Numbered from the stretch's first letter, positions 43,105-52,306 are shown. The stretch: DNA of 64,000 nt from VFMC01 sp046331225 (GCA_046331225.1 JAXLRF010000004.1:579137-643136), one strand, 5' to 3'. Notes: generated by a model from the letters alone, not told the origin. Program-made: numbers and translations.

Positions 43105-43946
43105 GCCATCCCGAGGTGATCGAGATCTGCTGGCGTTACGACGGTGCGGCGGCCGACGACCGCTTGCCGGCGACGTCGGTCGAGGCGCGTGACGCGCTCG
43201 ATGCCGGCAACGACGGCTTCGCGGGCCTCGTCGACACCGACGAGCGCGAGGTGCACCGGGTGGTGTCGATCAGCGCGGCCGATCTGGGGCTGGCCTTCGA
43301 CGGCGCGCCGCCGGCACAGGAGCCCTTCGCCGCCGTGCTGGGCTGTGCCGATGCCCGGGTGCCGGTCGACCTCGTCTTCGGTCAGCGGGTCAACTCGCTG
43401 TTCACGGTGCGCGTGGCGGGCAACGTGTTGGGCACCGAGTGCGCGGGCAGCCTCGACTACGCCGTCGAGCACCTGTCGACGATGCGGCTGGTGGTGGTGA
43501 TGGGGCACACTCGCTGCGGGGCCGTCGCCGCCGCCGTCGACGGCTACCTGGATCCCAGCGGGTATCTCGGTGTGGCGGCCAACCTGCCGTTGCGTTCGAT
43601 CGTCGATGCGCTCACCCCGGCGGTGCGCGGCGCCGACGTGGCGTTGCGAACCGTGCACGGCGACGAGGTGGTGCGGCATCCGGGATATCGCGTCGCGCTG
43701 ACCGATGCGGCCGTGGTGCTGCACGCGGCACTGACGGCTGACGTGACCCGGCAGACGTTCACCGCGCACCTCGATCACATCGACGTCGCGTGGGGTGTGT
43801 ACGACCTGACGACGCGGCGGGTCGGGGCTCCGGGTGCCGACGAATGGATTCGGGGTCTGCGTGCAGCGCCCCACGGTGTGGCCGAGTTCGAGGCGCTCGC
43901 CCGCGATCTGGCGAGTTCGGCCCACGTGCGCGACCAGCTGTCCTGA
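43101..43946 (+). CDS. β-class carbonic anhydrase
   Basis: 281 residues. The zinc/active-site motifs are CADARVP (C82, D84, R86) and GHTRCGA (H136, C139), so the enzyme should interconvert CO2 and bicarbonate. The middle has the usual NVLGTECAGSLDYAVEHL helix. The first ~55 residues are an extension before the catalytic domain. It overlaps the Cys-ladder gene by 4 bases, so the two are translationally coupled. No sulphate transporter (SulP) is linked. Confidence 0.9.
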   Translation: MSHPEVIEICWRYDGAAADDRLPATSVEARDALDAGNDGFAGLVDTDEREVHRVVSISAADLGLAFDGAPPAQEPFAAVLGCADARVPVDLVFGQRVNSLFTVRVAGNVLGTECAGSLDYAVEHLSTMRLVVVMGHTRCGAVAAAVDGYLDPSGYLGVAANLPLRSIVDALTPAVRGADVALRTVHGDEVVRHPGYRVALTDAAVVLHAALTADVTRQTFTAHLDHIDVAWGVYDLTTRRVGAPGADEWIRGLRAAPHGVAEFEALARDLASSAHVRDQLS

Positions 43947-43973
43947 TCGGCGTCTGATCGGGGACGTGGGTGT

Positions 43974-44001
43974 GCGGTGCAGCCGTGTGTGGCTGCACCG
44001 C
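43974..44001. terminator. Bidirectional hairpin between convergent genes
   Basis: A perfect 11-bp stem (43974-43984 GCGGTGCAGCC with 43991-44001) with a GTGTGT loop lies between the convergent carbonic anhydrase and HNH genes. There is no strong T run. Confidence 0.6.
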
Positions 44002-44062
44002 TGGGGTGGTTGCTCGACGTGGTCCCCGGTGGTGGTGGGGGTGTGGTGTGGTGTGTCGAGCG

Positions 44063-45274
44063 TCAGGCCGCCGCCTGGGTTCGTCGTTGGTGGATGCCTG
44101 TGGTTGGGCAGTCGATGACGCGTCCGTTGGGGAGCCGGAGTTGGAAGTGTTCGGCGTCTCCGATGACCTGGACGCCGGGGGCGTGTTTGAGGTGATGGTG
44201 GTGACTGCACAGCAGCGCCATGTTGATCAGGTCGCTCGTCCCGCCCTCACTGACCGGCACGAGGTGGTCGACCTCACACCAGGCGGCGGGGATGGAGCAT
44301 TGATCGACGCGACAGCCCCCGTCGCGGATCATCAACGCCTGGAATTGTGCGTCGGTCGCGAACCGGACCTTGTCGCCGAGTTCGATGATCGTGTTCCCGG
44401 TGTGGACGATCCGGCGGATGATCGCGTTCTCCGCGAGCACGCGGAGCACGTCGGCGGGGATCCGATCCCCGTGTGAGGTCCAGCCGGGTTCGTCGGAAAG
44501 GCCGGCCATCGTCTCGGCGGTCGCGCCGATCAGCAGCGTCGCGCGTTCGCGTCCGCCGGTGACGTTGCCGGCGGCGTAGGCCTTGCCGAGTTGGATGAGT
44601 CCGTCGGCCATGCGTTGTGCGTGGGTGCGGTCGTCGCCGTCGAGGTGGTTGCCGGCGGCGGCGTTGATCGCGTTCATCACCTGACGGTGCTCGGTCTCCG
44701 GCAACACCAGCGTCGATTCGACCAGCCCGTCCGACGCCGGCTTCGACGTCAACGAACGCTTCGCGAACCTGCGTGCGGACCGTTCTTCCGGGGTTTCGTT
44801 GGAGTGGATCTCGCGCCAACGGTCCGCGGTCTGACGGGCCTCGTGGGGCTTGGAGCCCTTGGCTGCGTCGATCAGATCGTCCACGTCACCGTCGTCGGTC
44901 CCTTGCGGCGGGTTGACGATCGCGTCGTGCAACTGCTCGGCTGAGGCTGCCGACAGTTCGCCGTCGTTGACGGCGTCGTCGAGCGTCTTCGACTTCTCCA
45001 ACGCTTCACCCAACCGCTTGCGTGACTTGGCCTGTCCTTTGGAGGTGCCGGTCTTGTTCGACAGCCACTCCTCGACATCCCTGGCGCCGTCACCGGCCCA
45101 CGCGCGACGTTCGTCGGCGGCGTGCACGACCTTGCCGTGATACGCGGTGAGCCGGTCGATCCCGCGTCCGAGTTGGATCGCGAGCGCCCCCAACTGGTCG
45201 GTGGACATGACGGTGAGGTCGATCGTGGCGAGCTCGTCGAAGAGCTGCCACATCGTGACCAACGGTTCCGCCAT
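44063..45274 (-). CDS. DUF222/13E12-repeat HNH endonuclease-like protein
   Basis: 403 residues. The N-terminal two-thirds is the DUF222 helical domain typical of multicopy actinobacterial 13E12-type proteins. The C-terminus carries an HNH module: CRVDQCSIPAAWCEVDHLVPVSEGG, then NMALLCSHHHHLKH (His-Asn-His ββα-metal fold). These genes are often repeated in a genome and may move, but no inverted repeats or attachment sites are seen here. Codon use is somewhat less GC-biased than in the neighbours. Confidence 0.85.
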   Translation of the reverse strand: MAEPLVTMWQLFDELATIDLTVMSTDQLGALAIQLGRGIDRLTAYHGKVVHAADERRAWAGDGARDVEEWLSNKTGTSKGQAKSRKRLGEALEKSKTLDDAVNDGELSAASAEQLHDAIVNPPQGTDDGDVDDLIDAAKGSKPHEARQTADRWREIHSNETPEERSARRFAKRSLTSKPASDGLVESTLVLPETEHRQVMNAINAAAGNHLDGDDRTHAQRMADGLIQLGKAYAAGNVTGGRERATLLIGATAETMAGLSDEPGWTSHGDRIPADVLRVLAENAIIRRIVHTGNTIIELGDKVRFATDAQFQALMIRDGGCRVDQCSIPAAWCEVDHLVPVSEGGTSDLINMALLCSHHHHLKHAPGVQVIGDAEHFQLRLPNGRVIDCPTTGIHQRRTQAAA

Positions 45275-45281
45275 GCACGGA

Positions 45282-45287
45282 ACTCTA
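45282..45287 (-). promoter_or_regulatory. -10 hexamer of a leaderless gene
   Basis: On the - strand TAGAGT lies exactly 7 bases before ATG 45274. Confidence 0.5.
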
Positions 45288-45377
45288 ATCGAACAGGTGT
45301 ACGTGATCGACTCGAACGTGCAGTTCCCCGCGATCGCGGGATCCGTGAGTCAGCGGCTCTCCGAATGACCAGACCGA

Positions 45378-46013
45378 GTGCAACCGACGACGGCGTCGTC
45401 CGTCGTGGCACACGTGTCGACTCCGTTGCCTCCGCCCACGTCTGCCGCCCCGACCGCGTCGGCGCGTCGCCCGTCGATCGACGTGATCCTCATGGCGGGA
45501 CTGTTCGCCGGAGCGCTGATGCTGTTGATCGGCGCGACCATCACCGCCGACCTGCTGGTGGCCACGACCACTCGTCACGCCGAGGTCACCGACACCGACC
45601 GGACCAGGCGGGTGGAGGACGGCGTGCGCAAGGAGCGCTATGCGATCCGCGGCGTGGACGACGAGGGCGGCACGTTCCGCATCGCTGTGGGCGAAGCGGC
45701 GTACCTGGCCGTTGCCGTGGGCGACGACATGACGATCGAGCGCTCGATCCTGACGGGGCGGGTGGTCTCGGCCGTGGGCGACGGCTGGTCGAAACAGCGG
45801 TCGTCGCTGCGGCTGATCGTGGCGTCGGCACTGGGGGTGTCGGGGCTCGTGGTGCTGGTGCTGTCGGCACGTGCCGTGCGGCGCGAGGTGCGCGCCGGGC
45901 ACGAGCAGGGCCAGCCGATCGCCGATGCCGGCCTGCGCGTGACGGCGATGGTGTTGGCCGCGCTGCTGGCGACGATCGTGTGGGTGTCGATCGAGCGGCT
46001 CGTCGCCTCGTAG
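45378..46013 (+). CDS. Hypothetical membrane protein (three predicted spans)
   Basis: 211 residues. A Ser/Thr/Pro-rich N-terminus (1-33) precedes a span at about 35-60 (VILMAGLFAGALMLLIGATITADLL). A soluble segment of about 80 residues with alternating charged and hydrophobic strands is followed by spans near 145-162 and 190-208. No family is recognised. The frame has normal codon bias. It converges with 46025-46522, leaving 11 bases. Confidence 0.6.
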   Translation: MQPTTASSVVAHVSTPLPPPTSAAPTASARRPSIDVILMAGLFAGALMLLIGATITADLLVATTTRHAEVTDTDRTRRVEDGVRKERYAIRGVDDEGGTFRIAVGEAAYLAVAVGDDMTIERSILTGRVVSAVGDGWSKQRSSLRLIVASALGVSGLVVLVLSARAVRREVRAGHEQGQPIADAGLRVTAMVLAALLATIVWVSIERLVAS

Positions 46014-46024
46014 CGCGGAGGGCG

Positions 46025-46522
46025 TCAGGCGGCAGGCGGGTCGAACACCGGGTGCGCGCAGCGGACGATGCGGGCGATCTCGCCGGCCCCCAGGGCATCG
46101 GGCAAGCCGGACAGCCACCAGTGCAGGTGATCGCGGTGCACGACGTGCACGCGGTCGGGGCGATCGAGCACGAGTGTGTCGACGGTGTCGATCACCACGA
46201 CCGGCCGCACGCGGACCTGGATGCCGGTGCGTGCGGCGAGCAGTTGCGAGGCGAGCTCGGCGGTCACCTGCGGGGTGCTCATGCGACCGCGACGGTCGGG
46301 CCACGGGCTCGGGTCGTCGAGGCCGATCGGCATCGACGACGGGTGGCGTGGGACGAGCACGAACACCCCGGCCGGGCCGACCACCACGGGTCGCTCGACG
46401 CCGGGCACGTCGATCATGCGCCAGCCGCGGGGCAGCCGCGAGGGGAGCTCCGACGCGAGATCGACGATGCCGCCCGCAGGGTGCACGATCGTCTCCGAAG
46501 TCGTGTCCGACATCGGGTCCAC
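46025..46522 (-). CDS. NERD-like domain protein (copy 3)
   Basis: 165 residues. LPRGWRMIDVPGVERPVVVGPAGVFVLVPRH matches copies 1 and 2 (34895-35341, 36286-36825), and RVRPVVVIDTVDTLVLDRPDRVHVVHRDHLHWWLSGLP follows in the same order (key residues VVVID, VHVVHRDHL, WLSGLP). The NERD catalytic pattern is again not evident. The 30-base upstream element of copies 1 and 2 is absent here; CACCAT 7 bases before GTG 46522 may serve as -10. ATG 46513 is an alternative start. Confidence 0.6.
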   Translation of the reverse strand: MDPMSDTTSETIVHPAGGIVDLASELPSRLPRGWRMIDVPGVERPVVVGPAGVFVLVPRHPSSMPIGLDDPSPWPDRRGRMSTPQVTAELASQLLAARTGIQVRVRPVVVIDTVDTLVLDRPDRVHVVHRDHLHWWLSGLPDALGAGEIARIVRCAHPVFDPPAA

Positions 46523-46694
46523 GGGAGTGATGGTGCAGCAGACGGCACCGCCTGTCTCGGGGATGACCGATCGTTCGCCTGTCGTTCACCTGGCCCTCAA
46601 CTCGGGTTCAGCGGGCACTGCGACAGTTTCCCGCACGTCCTCCCATCGGGTGGGCGGGAGGTGGGAACGGCATGGCGTGCGCGGAGGGCGGATC

Positions 46695-47135
46695 GTGGTG
46701 AGTCGCCGGGAGTGGACCGACGACGAGCTCGAGCGGCGCGCTCGGTCGATGGCGTTGCACCACCGGCGCCGGATGCGCGTGCTGCTCGACGATCTGCACC
46801 GCGCTCGTCAGGCGATCATCGAGCGCACGCATCACCACGCCGCCGACGAAGCGCCGTTCGAGAACCTGGTGTGGCCCGAGTACACCGAGGCGGCCGACGA
46901 CCTGTACGTGCTGCTGTCACGAGCCGGGTTGGTGGTGCCGTTCGACTGGCGCGGTTGGGCGCACGCCGTCGGCTTCCGCCACGAGCACCCGCCGCACCAC
47001 TTCGGCGTGGCCGATGCCGTGAGAAACGTGACGACGATCATTCGTCGCGACCACAGCGGCGACGGCAGCTATGCGACGGCGATCATCAACGGCTCGTTGT
47101 TGCACGCGGTCGAGGTGATCGTCGCCGCCGACTGA
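46695..47135 (+). CDS. DUF6508-like hypothetical protein
   Basis: 146 residues from GTG 46695 (or GTG 46698), preceded by GGAGGG. The segment VVPFDWRGWAHAV followed by TTIIRRDHSGDGSYATAIINGSLLHAVEVI resembles the DUF6508 pattern (PFDW, then IxRxDRFxxGxxxxAxxxGxL). The N-terminal 60 residues are Arg/Glu/His-rich and helical. Function unknown. The preceding 172 bases show nothing else. Confidence 0.55.
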   Translation: MVSRREWTDDELERRARSMALHHRRRMRVLLDDLHRARQAIIERTHHHAADEAPFENLVWPEYTEAADDLYVLLSRAGLVVPFDWRGWAHAVGFRHEHPPHHFGVADAVRNVTTIIRRDHSGDGSYATAIINGSLLHAVEVIVAAD

Positions 47136-47144
47136 GGAGCGGCG

Positions 47145-48635
47145 TCAGACGCGACCGACGCGACGGCGAGCACCGACGAGCGCGAGCAGGCCGAGCAGGC
47201 TGGCCGTGAGCGCGATGGCGATCGACGGCACGGTGGTGCGCCCCGTGGCCGGCAGGGTGCCGGCGCCACCGACGAGCGGCACGGTGGTGGTGGGCGCGAT
47301 CGTGGTGACCGGTGCAGCCGTGGTCGTCGGTGCAGCCGTGGTCGTCGGTGCGGCCGTCGTGGTCGGTGCCGCGGCCACGTTCTGGGTGAAGTCGGCGGAG
47401 ATGCTGCCACCGCTGACGCTGTTGCCGACGTAGAGGGCCCGCAGTGTGTGCGTGCCGGCGGTCAACGAGCTGATCGTGAGCGTCGCGTTGCCCGATCCGT
47501 CGACGATCCCGGTGCCGTACGTGGTCAGCCCTTCCCGGAAGTCGACCTGGGCACCGGCGGCGCCGGTGCTGGGCGTGACGTGGGCCGTGAGGGTGATCGT
47601 CTCGCCGAACGCTGCGTTGGGGTTCGACGACTGCAGCGTCACCGTCGTCGGGTACGACGCGATGAGCGTGACGTCGTTGCCGTCGTTGCCGGTGTAGCTG
47701 ATCACGTAGGTGGTGCTGCCGACCACGAACGAGGCGCCGTCGGGCAGACCGTTGAACGTGCCGGTGACGAGGTCGCCGCCGTCGTTGCGGATGATCGTGA
47801 ACACGGTGCCACCGGCCGGCGTGATCGACGAGCTCACCGACAGGTCGCCGGTGAGCGACACCGTGCCGGTGACGTCGAGGCGGTCGTAGCCCGTGCCCGG
47901 GGACGTCCCGTCGAGGTCGACGAGATAGGTGCCGTTCGTGGCGATCGAGAGGTCGCCGGTGCTCAGCGTGCCCGGGCCGCTGTGGCCGGGTTCGACGGTG
48001 CCACCGACGTTGACGGCGAGCGCGCCCATCGAGCCGGTGCCCTCGATCGTGCCGACGAACAGCGAGGTGGGTGTCGAGGTCATCGAGCCGTCGACCACCG
48101 TGGTGCCGCCGGTGATCGAGGTGGCACCGGTGTAGGTGTTCGCGCCCGACAGGACGAGGACGCCACCGCCCTGCACGGTGAGGTCGCCGGACCCGGTGAT
48201 GTCGCCGCCCATCAGCATCTCGGCGCCGGGATGGATGTCGAGGGTGGTGGTGCCGTTGTCGCTGATGTCGACGTCGAACGTGGACGAGCCGACGTAGTCG
48301 GCGGTGACGGTGCCGACGCTCATCGGGGTGGCGGTCGAGGTGATCGTGTAGCCCGAGTCCTGGATGGCGAGCGAGGTGAGGCTCGAGCCGGCCACGTCGT
48401 GGAACGAGGTCTTCGAGGTGGGGCTCGCGGGGAACACGACGTCGTCGCCGGCCTGGGGTGCGACGTTGCCGACCCAGGCGCTGTTCACGCTCCAGTGCGT
48501 GTTGTTGCCGGCCCAGGTGACGGTGGCTGCGTGTGCGGTCGGCATGCCCACCGGCGCGGCGACGAGCGCGACCGCGCCGGCCGTACCGACGAGCGCTGCG
48601 CCGAACGCGACGAACTTCCCACGAGTGCTGGCCAT
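47145..48635 (-). CDS. LPATG surface protein with autotransporter-type β repeats and Ig-like domain
   Basis: 496 residues. A signal peptide ends near AHA-A (residue 36). About 40-300 is β-rich, with a segment GSGDLTVQGGGVLVLSGAN followed by TYTGATSITGGTT that matches the autotransporter-associated β-strand repeat (PATR). A bacterial Ig-like domain (about 320-420, VTLQSSNPNAAFGETITLTA onward) and a Thr-Ala-Pro linker follow. The C-terminus has LPATG, a hydrophobic span and RRR, a sortase sorting signal. It should be anchored to the wall or membrane surface; a sortase gene is not in the window. AAGGGG precedes the ATG. Confidence 0.8.
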   Translation of the reverse strand: MASTRGKFVAFGAALVGTAGAVALVAAPVGMPTAHAATVTWAGNNTHWSVNSAWVGNVAPQAGDDVVFPASPTSKTSFHDVAGSSLTSLAIQDSGYTITSTATPMSVGTVTADYVGSSTFDVDISDNGTTTLDIHPGAEMLMGGDITGSGDLTVQGGGVLVLSGANTYTGATSITGGTTVVDGSMTSTPTSLFVGTIEGTGSMGALAVNVGGTVEPGHSGPGTLSTGDLSIATNGTYLVDLDGTSPGTGYDRLDVTGTVSLTGDLSVSSSITPAGGTVFTIIRNDGGDLVTGTFNGLPDGASFVVGSTTYVISYTGNDGNDVTLIASYPTTVTLQSSNPNAAFGETITLTAHVTPSTGAAGAQVDFREGLTTYGTGIVDGSGNATLTISSLTAGTHTLRALYVGNSVSGGSISADFTQNVAAAPTTTAAPTTTAAPTTTAAPVTTIAPTTTVPLVGGAGTLPATGRTTVPSIAIALTASLLGLLALVGARRRVGRV

Positions 48636-48714
48636 GCCGTCCCCTTCTCGGACGCGGATCGTCCGATCGGGTGAGATGGTCCGGGGTCGGGGCGAGTCGA
48701 CCGGGAAGTGCGGC

Positions 48715-50682
48715 TCAGACCAGCAGTGCGTCGGTGACGACGTCGACGAGGGCCGGGCCGGGATGGGCGAGCGCCTCGGCGATCGCGTCGTCGAGGTCGG
48801 CGCGATCGGTGACGCGTCGTCCATGGGCGCCGCAGAGCTGAGCGAAGGCGGCGAAGTCGGGGTTGTGCAGCGAGGTCTGCCACACGTCCCAGTGGGCGGC
48901 GCGCTGCTCTTTCGAGATCTTGCCGAGCTCGCTGTTGTCGAGCACGACGTGGGTGATGTTCATGCCGTACTTGACGGCGGTGGTGAGTTCCATCGCGTAC
49001 TGGCCGAGGCCGCCGTCGCCGCTGACCGACACGATCTGACGGGTGTCGCCGACGGCCGCCCACGCACCCATCGCGGCGGGCAGCGCGAAGCCGATCGAGC
49101 CGAGGTAACCGGACATCACCACGTCCTGCCGACCGGACGCTTCGAAGTAGCGGCCGAACGAGTACGTGTTGTTGCCGACGTCGACGGCGATGACCGCGTC
49201 GTCGGCGACGAGCCGCGTGAGGCTGTCCATCACAGCGGCTGCGCTGATGCCGTGCATCGCATCGTCGCCGATGCGGCGAGCCTTCTCGGCCCGCCAGATC
49301 TGCCAGCGGCTCGCCACGTCGCCGGTCTGGTCGGTCGCGGCGACCGGGCCGCGCGCGACGAGCGCGTCGAGGATCGCCGCGGCGGTGACGGACACGTCGC
49401 CGAGCAGGCCGACGTCGACGGCGTGGAACCGGCCGATCGAGTCCGGGTCGTCGTCGATCTGGATCAGCGGCTTGTAGGTGGCGATGCCGGTGTGGTTCGA
49501 GAAGCTGGCCCCGAACACGATCAGCAGGTCGCTCTCGTTCATGCACCAGCTGGCGACCGGCGTGCCGCTTCGTCCCATCACGCCGGCGCCGAGCGGATGC
49601 CGGTCGCTGACGAGCCCCTTGGCCTTGAACGTGGTGCCGATCGGGGCGCCGAGGTGTTCGGCGAGCGCGACGATGCCGGACGTGCGGCCACGGGAGCCGG
49701 CGCCGACCACGATCATCGGGCGGCGCGCTGCGGCGATCATGTCGATGGCACGAGCGAGGTCGTCGGCGGCGGGCAGCGTGGCGCGCGACGGCAGGCGTCC
49801 GGCGGGCGAGCCGGCTCGGGCGCCGGCGGCGGCCGGGTGGTGTTGCACCTCGTCCGGCAGGATCAGGTGCGCCACGCCGCGCCCGACGATCGCGTGCTTC
49901 ATCGCGAGCGACGCGAGCTCGCCGTGATCGGATCCGAGCGCGACCGTCTCGCTCGAGATCGCCACGTCGCTGAACGCGGCTTCGAGGTCGGTGTCCTGGA
50001 ACGCGCCGCGACCGCGCACGCTCGAGGGCACCTGGCCCGAGATCGCGAGCACGGGCGAGCGGTCTTCGCGGGCGTCGTACAGCCCGGTGAGCAGGTTCGT
50101 GGAACCGGGGCCGGCGATGCCGAAGCATCCTGCGGGGCGGCCGGTGAGCTTGCCGTAGGCCGACGCGGCGAAGGCGGCGGCGCCCTCGTGGCGGATGCCG
50201 ACGAAGGTGAGCTCGCCACGCGCCTCGGCCTTGCGGAGTGCATCGGCGAAGCCCAGGTTCGAATGCCCGACCATGCCGAACACGTGGGTGAGACCCCAGT
50301 TGGTGAGCGTCTCGACCATCACGTCGGCGATCGTGCGCTCGGGCTCGGGGTCGGGCGGCAGCGCCACGTACACGCCGTCGGCGCGAGCCTCGACCGGGAA
50401 GCACGCGGGTGCGTCGCTGAAGCCGGCGGGTGGCTGCCCGGTGAGCGGCGAATAGTCGTAGCCGTGCCACGGGCAGCGCAGCCATCCGTTCTCGATCGAG
50501 CCCTCGCCGAGCGGACCGCCCTGGTGCGGGCACGCGTTGTCGAGGCATCCGTAGGTGCCGTCGTGGTGGGTGACGGCGAGCGAGCGGCGGCCGACCGAGA
50601 CGGTGGTGACGCGGCCCTCGGGCAGCTCGTCGCGGCCGAGGATGCGATGCCAGGTGTGCGCTGTCGGCGCGTCGTCGGTCAC
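48715..50682 (-). CDS. Rieske [2Fe-2S] domain fused to thiamine-pyrophosphate enzyme
   Basis: 655 residues. Residues about 10-95 form a Rieske domain with CPH (C51, H53) and CPWH (C70, H73). From about 100 a full TPP-enzyme (acetolactate synthase/pyruvate oxidase type) follows: catalytic Glu in GIRHEGAAAFAASAYG, central domain with RRPMIVVGAGSRG, and the TPP motif SGDGG (GDG about 555-557) with LDNSELG. The fusion joins an electron-transfer centre to a 2-oxoacid decarboxylating/oxidising core. The substrate is unknown. GTG 50682 overlaps the stop of the upstream gene (GTGA). Confidence 0.85.
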   Translation of the reverse strand: MTDDAPTAHTWHRILGRDELPEGRVTTVSVGRRSLAVTHHDGTYGCLDNACPHQGGPLGEGSIENGWLRCPWHGYDYSPLTGQPPAGFSDAPACFPVEARADGVYVALPPDPEPERTIADVMVETLTNWGLTHVFGMVGHSNLGFADALRKAEARGELTFVGIRHEGAAAFAASAYGKLTGRPAGCFGIAGPGSTNLLTGLYDAREDRSPVLAISGQVPSSVRGRGAFQDTDLEAAFSDVAISSETVALGSDHGELASLAMKHAIVGRGVAHLILPDEVQHHPAAAGARAGSPAGRLPSRATLPAADDLARAIDMIAAARRPMIVVGAGSRGRTSGIVALAEHLGAPIGTTFKAKGLVSDRHPLGAGVMGRSGTPVASWCMNESDLLIVFGASFSNHTGIATYKPLIQIDDDPDSIGRFHAVDVGLLGDVSVTAAAILDALVARGPVAATDQTGDVASRWQIWRAEKARRIGDDAMHGISAAAVMDSLTRLVADDAVIAVDVGNNTYSFGRYFEASGRQDVVMSGYLGSIGFALPAAMGAWAAVGDTRQIVSVSGDGGLGQYAMELTTAVKYGMNITHVVLDNSELGKISKEQRAAHWDVWQTSLHNPDFAAFAQLCGAHGRRVTDRADLDDAIAEALAHPGPALVDVVTDALLV

Positions 50683-52292
50683 GGGTTCAGGCCTCCGTAG
50701 GCGATGCCGGCGAGGTGGTGCATCTCGCGGTCGAAGGTGGTGAGGTCGTCGAGGCAGAGCTCGGAGAGGTGGTGGTGGCCGCAGGCGCGTGCGAGCACGG
50801 TCATCAGCTCGACGGTGGCCTGCAGGAATCGTGTGAGGCGCTGCGCGGACTCGTCGATCACGAGCCGCTGGCGCAGGCCCGGCTTCTGGGTGGCGATGCC
50901 GACCGGGCAGTTGTCGCTGTTGCAGGCGCGCATGCCGATGCAGCCGATCGCCTGCAGCGCGGCGTTGGAGATCGCGACGGCGTCGGCGCCGAGCGCGAGC
51001 GCCTTCACGAAGTCGGTGTGGGTGCGCAGGCCGCCGGTGATGACGAGGGTGACGCTGGGGTCGGTTCGGTCGAGGTGCCGTCGTGCTCGCGCGAGCGCTG
51101 GGATGGTGGGCACCGAGATGTGGTCGCGGAACGTCGTGGGTGCCGCGCCGGTGCCGCCGCCGCGGCCGTCGAGGATCACGTAGTCGACACCGATCTCGAG
51201 CGCGGCGTCGAGGTCGGCCTCGATGTGTTGCGCCGACAGCTTGGCGCCGATCGGGATGCCGCCGGCGGTGTCGCGCACGGCGGCGGCCACCTCGCGGTAG
51301 TCGGCGACGGTTCGCAGGTCGGGGAACGTGGCGGGCGAGACGGCGGGTGTGCCCTCGGGCAGGTTGCGCACCTCGGCGATCCGGCCGACGACCTTGTTGC
51401 CGGGCAGGTGTCCGCCGGTGCCGGTCTTGGCGCCCTGTCCGAACTTGAAGTGGAAGGCCTGCACGCCGGCGACCTTCTCGAGCGCCCAGCCGAAGCGGGC
51501 CGAGGCGAGCTCGTAGAAGTAGCGGCTGTTCTCGGCGTGCTCCTCGGGCAGCATGCCGCCCTCGCCCGAGCAGATCCCGGTGCCCGCGCCCTCGGCGCCC
51601 TTGGCGAGCGCGACCTTGGCCTCGAGCGACAACGCGCCGAAGCTCATGTCCGACACGAACAGCGGGATGTCGAGCCGCAGTGGTCGGGCCGCGTTCGGTC
51701 CGATCACCACCTCGGTGCCGACCGGCTCGTCGTCGAGCAGCGGCCGGGTGGCCAGCTGCGCGGTGACGAGCTGGATCGAGTCCCAGCTGGGCAGGCGATC
51801 GCGGGGCACGCCCATCGCGGCGACCGGTCCGTGGTGGCCGAGCTTGCTGAGGCCGTGTGTGGCGAGTTGGCGGATCTGACCGACGAAGGGCTCCTCGGGC
51901 GCGCCGTGCGGGTCCTGGTACGCACCCTGGTAGGCGGCGCGGTCGTAGGGCTGCGGGTGTTCGAACGCCCAGGCGGCGATCTCGTCGGCGTCGACCATCA
52001 CCTGGTCGGTGTCGGGGTCGAGCCACGACGTGAACTTGTGGAGCTGCTCGTTGTTGTCGTACGCGCTGATGCCCGAGCGGATCGAGTAGTCCCAACCGTG
52101 CAGCCCGCACACGAGGTCGTCGCCGCGGACGGTGGCGTCGGCCATGAGCGCGCCGCGGTGCAGGCAGCGGCCGTACAGCACGGAGTGGTCGTCGTCGAAG
52201 CGGACGACGACGAGGTCGACGCCGGTGACGAGCGCACCGGTGGGGACGCGGTCGGCGAGCTCGCCGAAGCGGGCGACGGCAACGGGTGTCAT
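50679..52292 (-). CDS. Rieske [2Fe-2S] domain fused to glutamate-synthase-like FMN/[3Fe-4S] domain
   Basis: 537 residues. The N-terminal Rieske motif is CLH (C43, H45) with CGLH (C62, H65). From about 130 the chain is the FMN-binding barrel of GltB-type glutamate synthase: SDMSFGALSLEAKVALAKGAEGAG, ILDGRGGGTGAAP, and the cluster motif CIGMRACNSDNCPVGIATQ (C451, C457, C462). It lacks the N-terminal glutaminase domain of GltB, so it is not a glutamine-dependent glutamate synthase. An oxidoreductase fed by Rieske electrons is inferred. ATG 52292 is 14 bases after 52307-53020 ends. It is cotranscribed with the Rieske-TPP gene. Confidence 0.85.
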   Translation of the reverse strand: MTPVAVARFGELADRVPTGALVTGVDLVVVRFDDDHSVLYGRCLHRGALMADATVRGDDLVCGLHGWDYSIRSGISAYDNNEQLHKFTSWLDPDTDQVMVDADEIAAWAFEHPQPYDRAAYQGAYQDPHGAPEEPFVGQIRQLATHGLSKLGHHGPVAAMGVPRDRLPSWDSIQLVTAQLATRPLLDDEPVGTEVVIGPNAARPLRLDIPLFVSDMSFGALSLEAKVALAKGAEGAGTGICSGEGGMLPEEHAENSRYFYELASARFGWALEKVAGVQAFHFKFGQGAKTGTGGHLPGNKVVGRIAEVRNLPEGTPAVSPATFPDLRTVADYREVAAAVRDTAGGIPIGAKLSAQHIEADLDAALEIGVDYVILDGRGGGTGAAPTTFRDHISVPTIPALARARRHLDRTDPSVTLVITGGLRTHTDFVKALALGADAVAISNAALQAIGCIGMRACNSDNCPVGIATQKPGLRQRLVIDESAQRLTRFLQATVELMTVLARACGHHHLSELCLDDLTTFDREMHHLAGIAYGGLNP

Positions 52293-52306
52293 CGTGCGGC
52301 CTCGAG

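Noticed and set aside
44063..45274. Insertion sequence around the HNH gene
   Set aside because: No terminal inverted repeats or target duplication were found, and flanking genes are intact.
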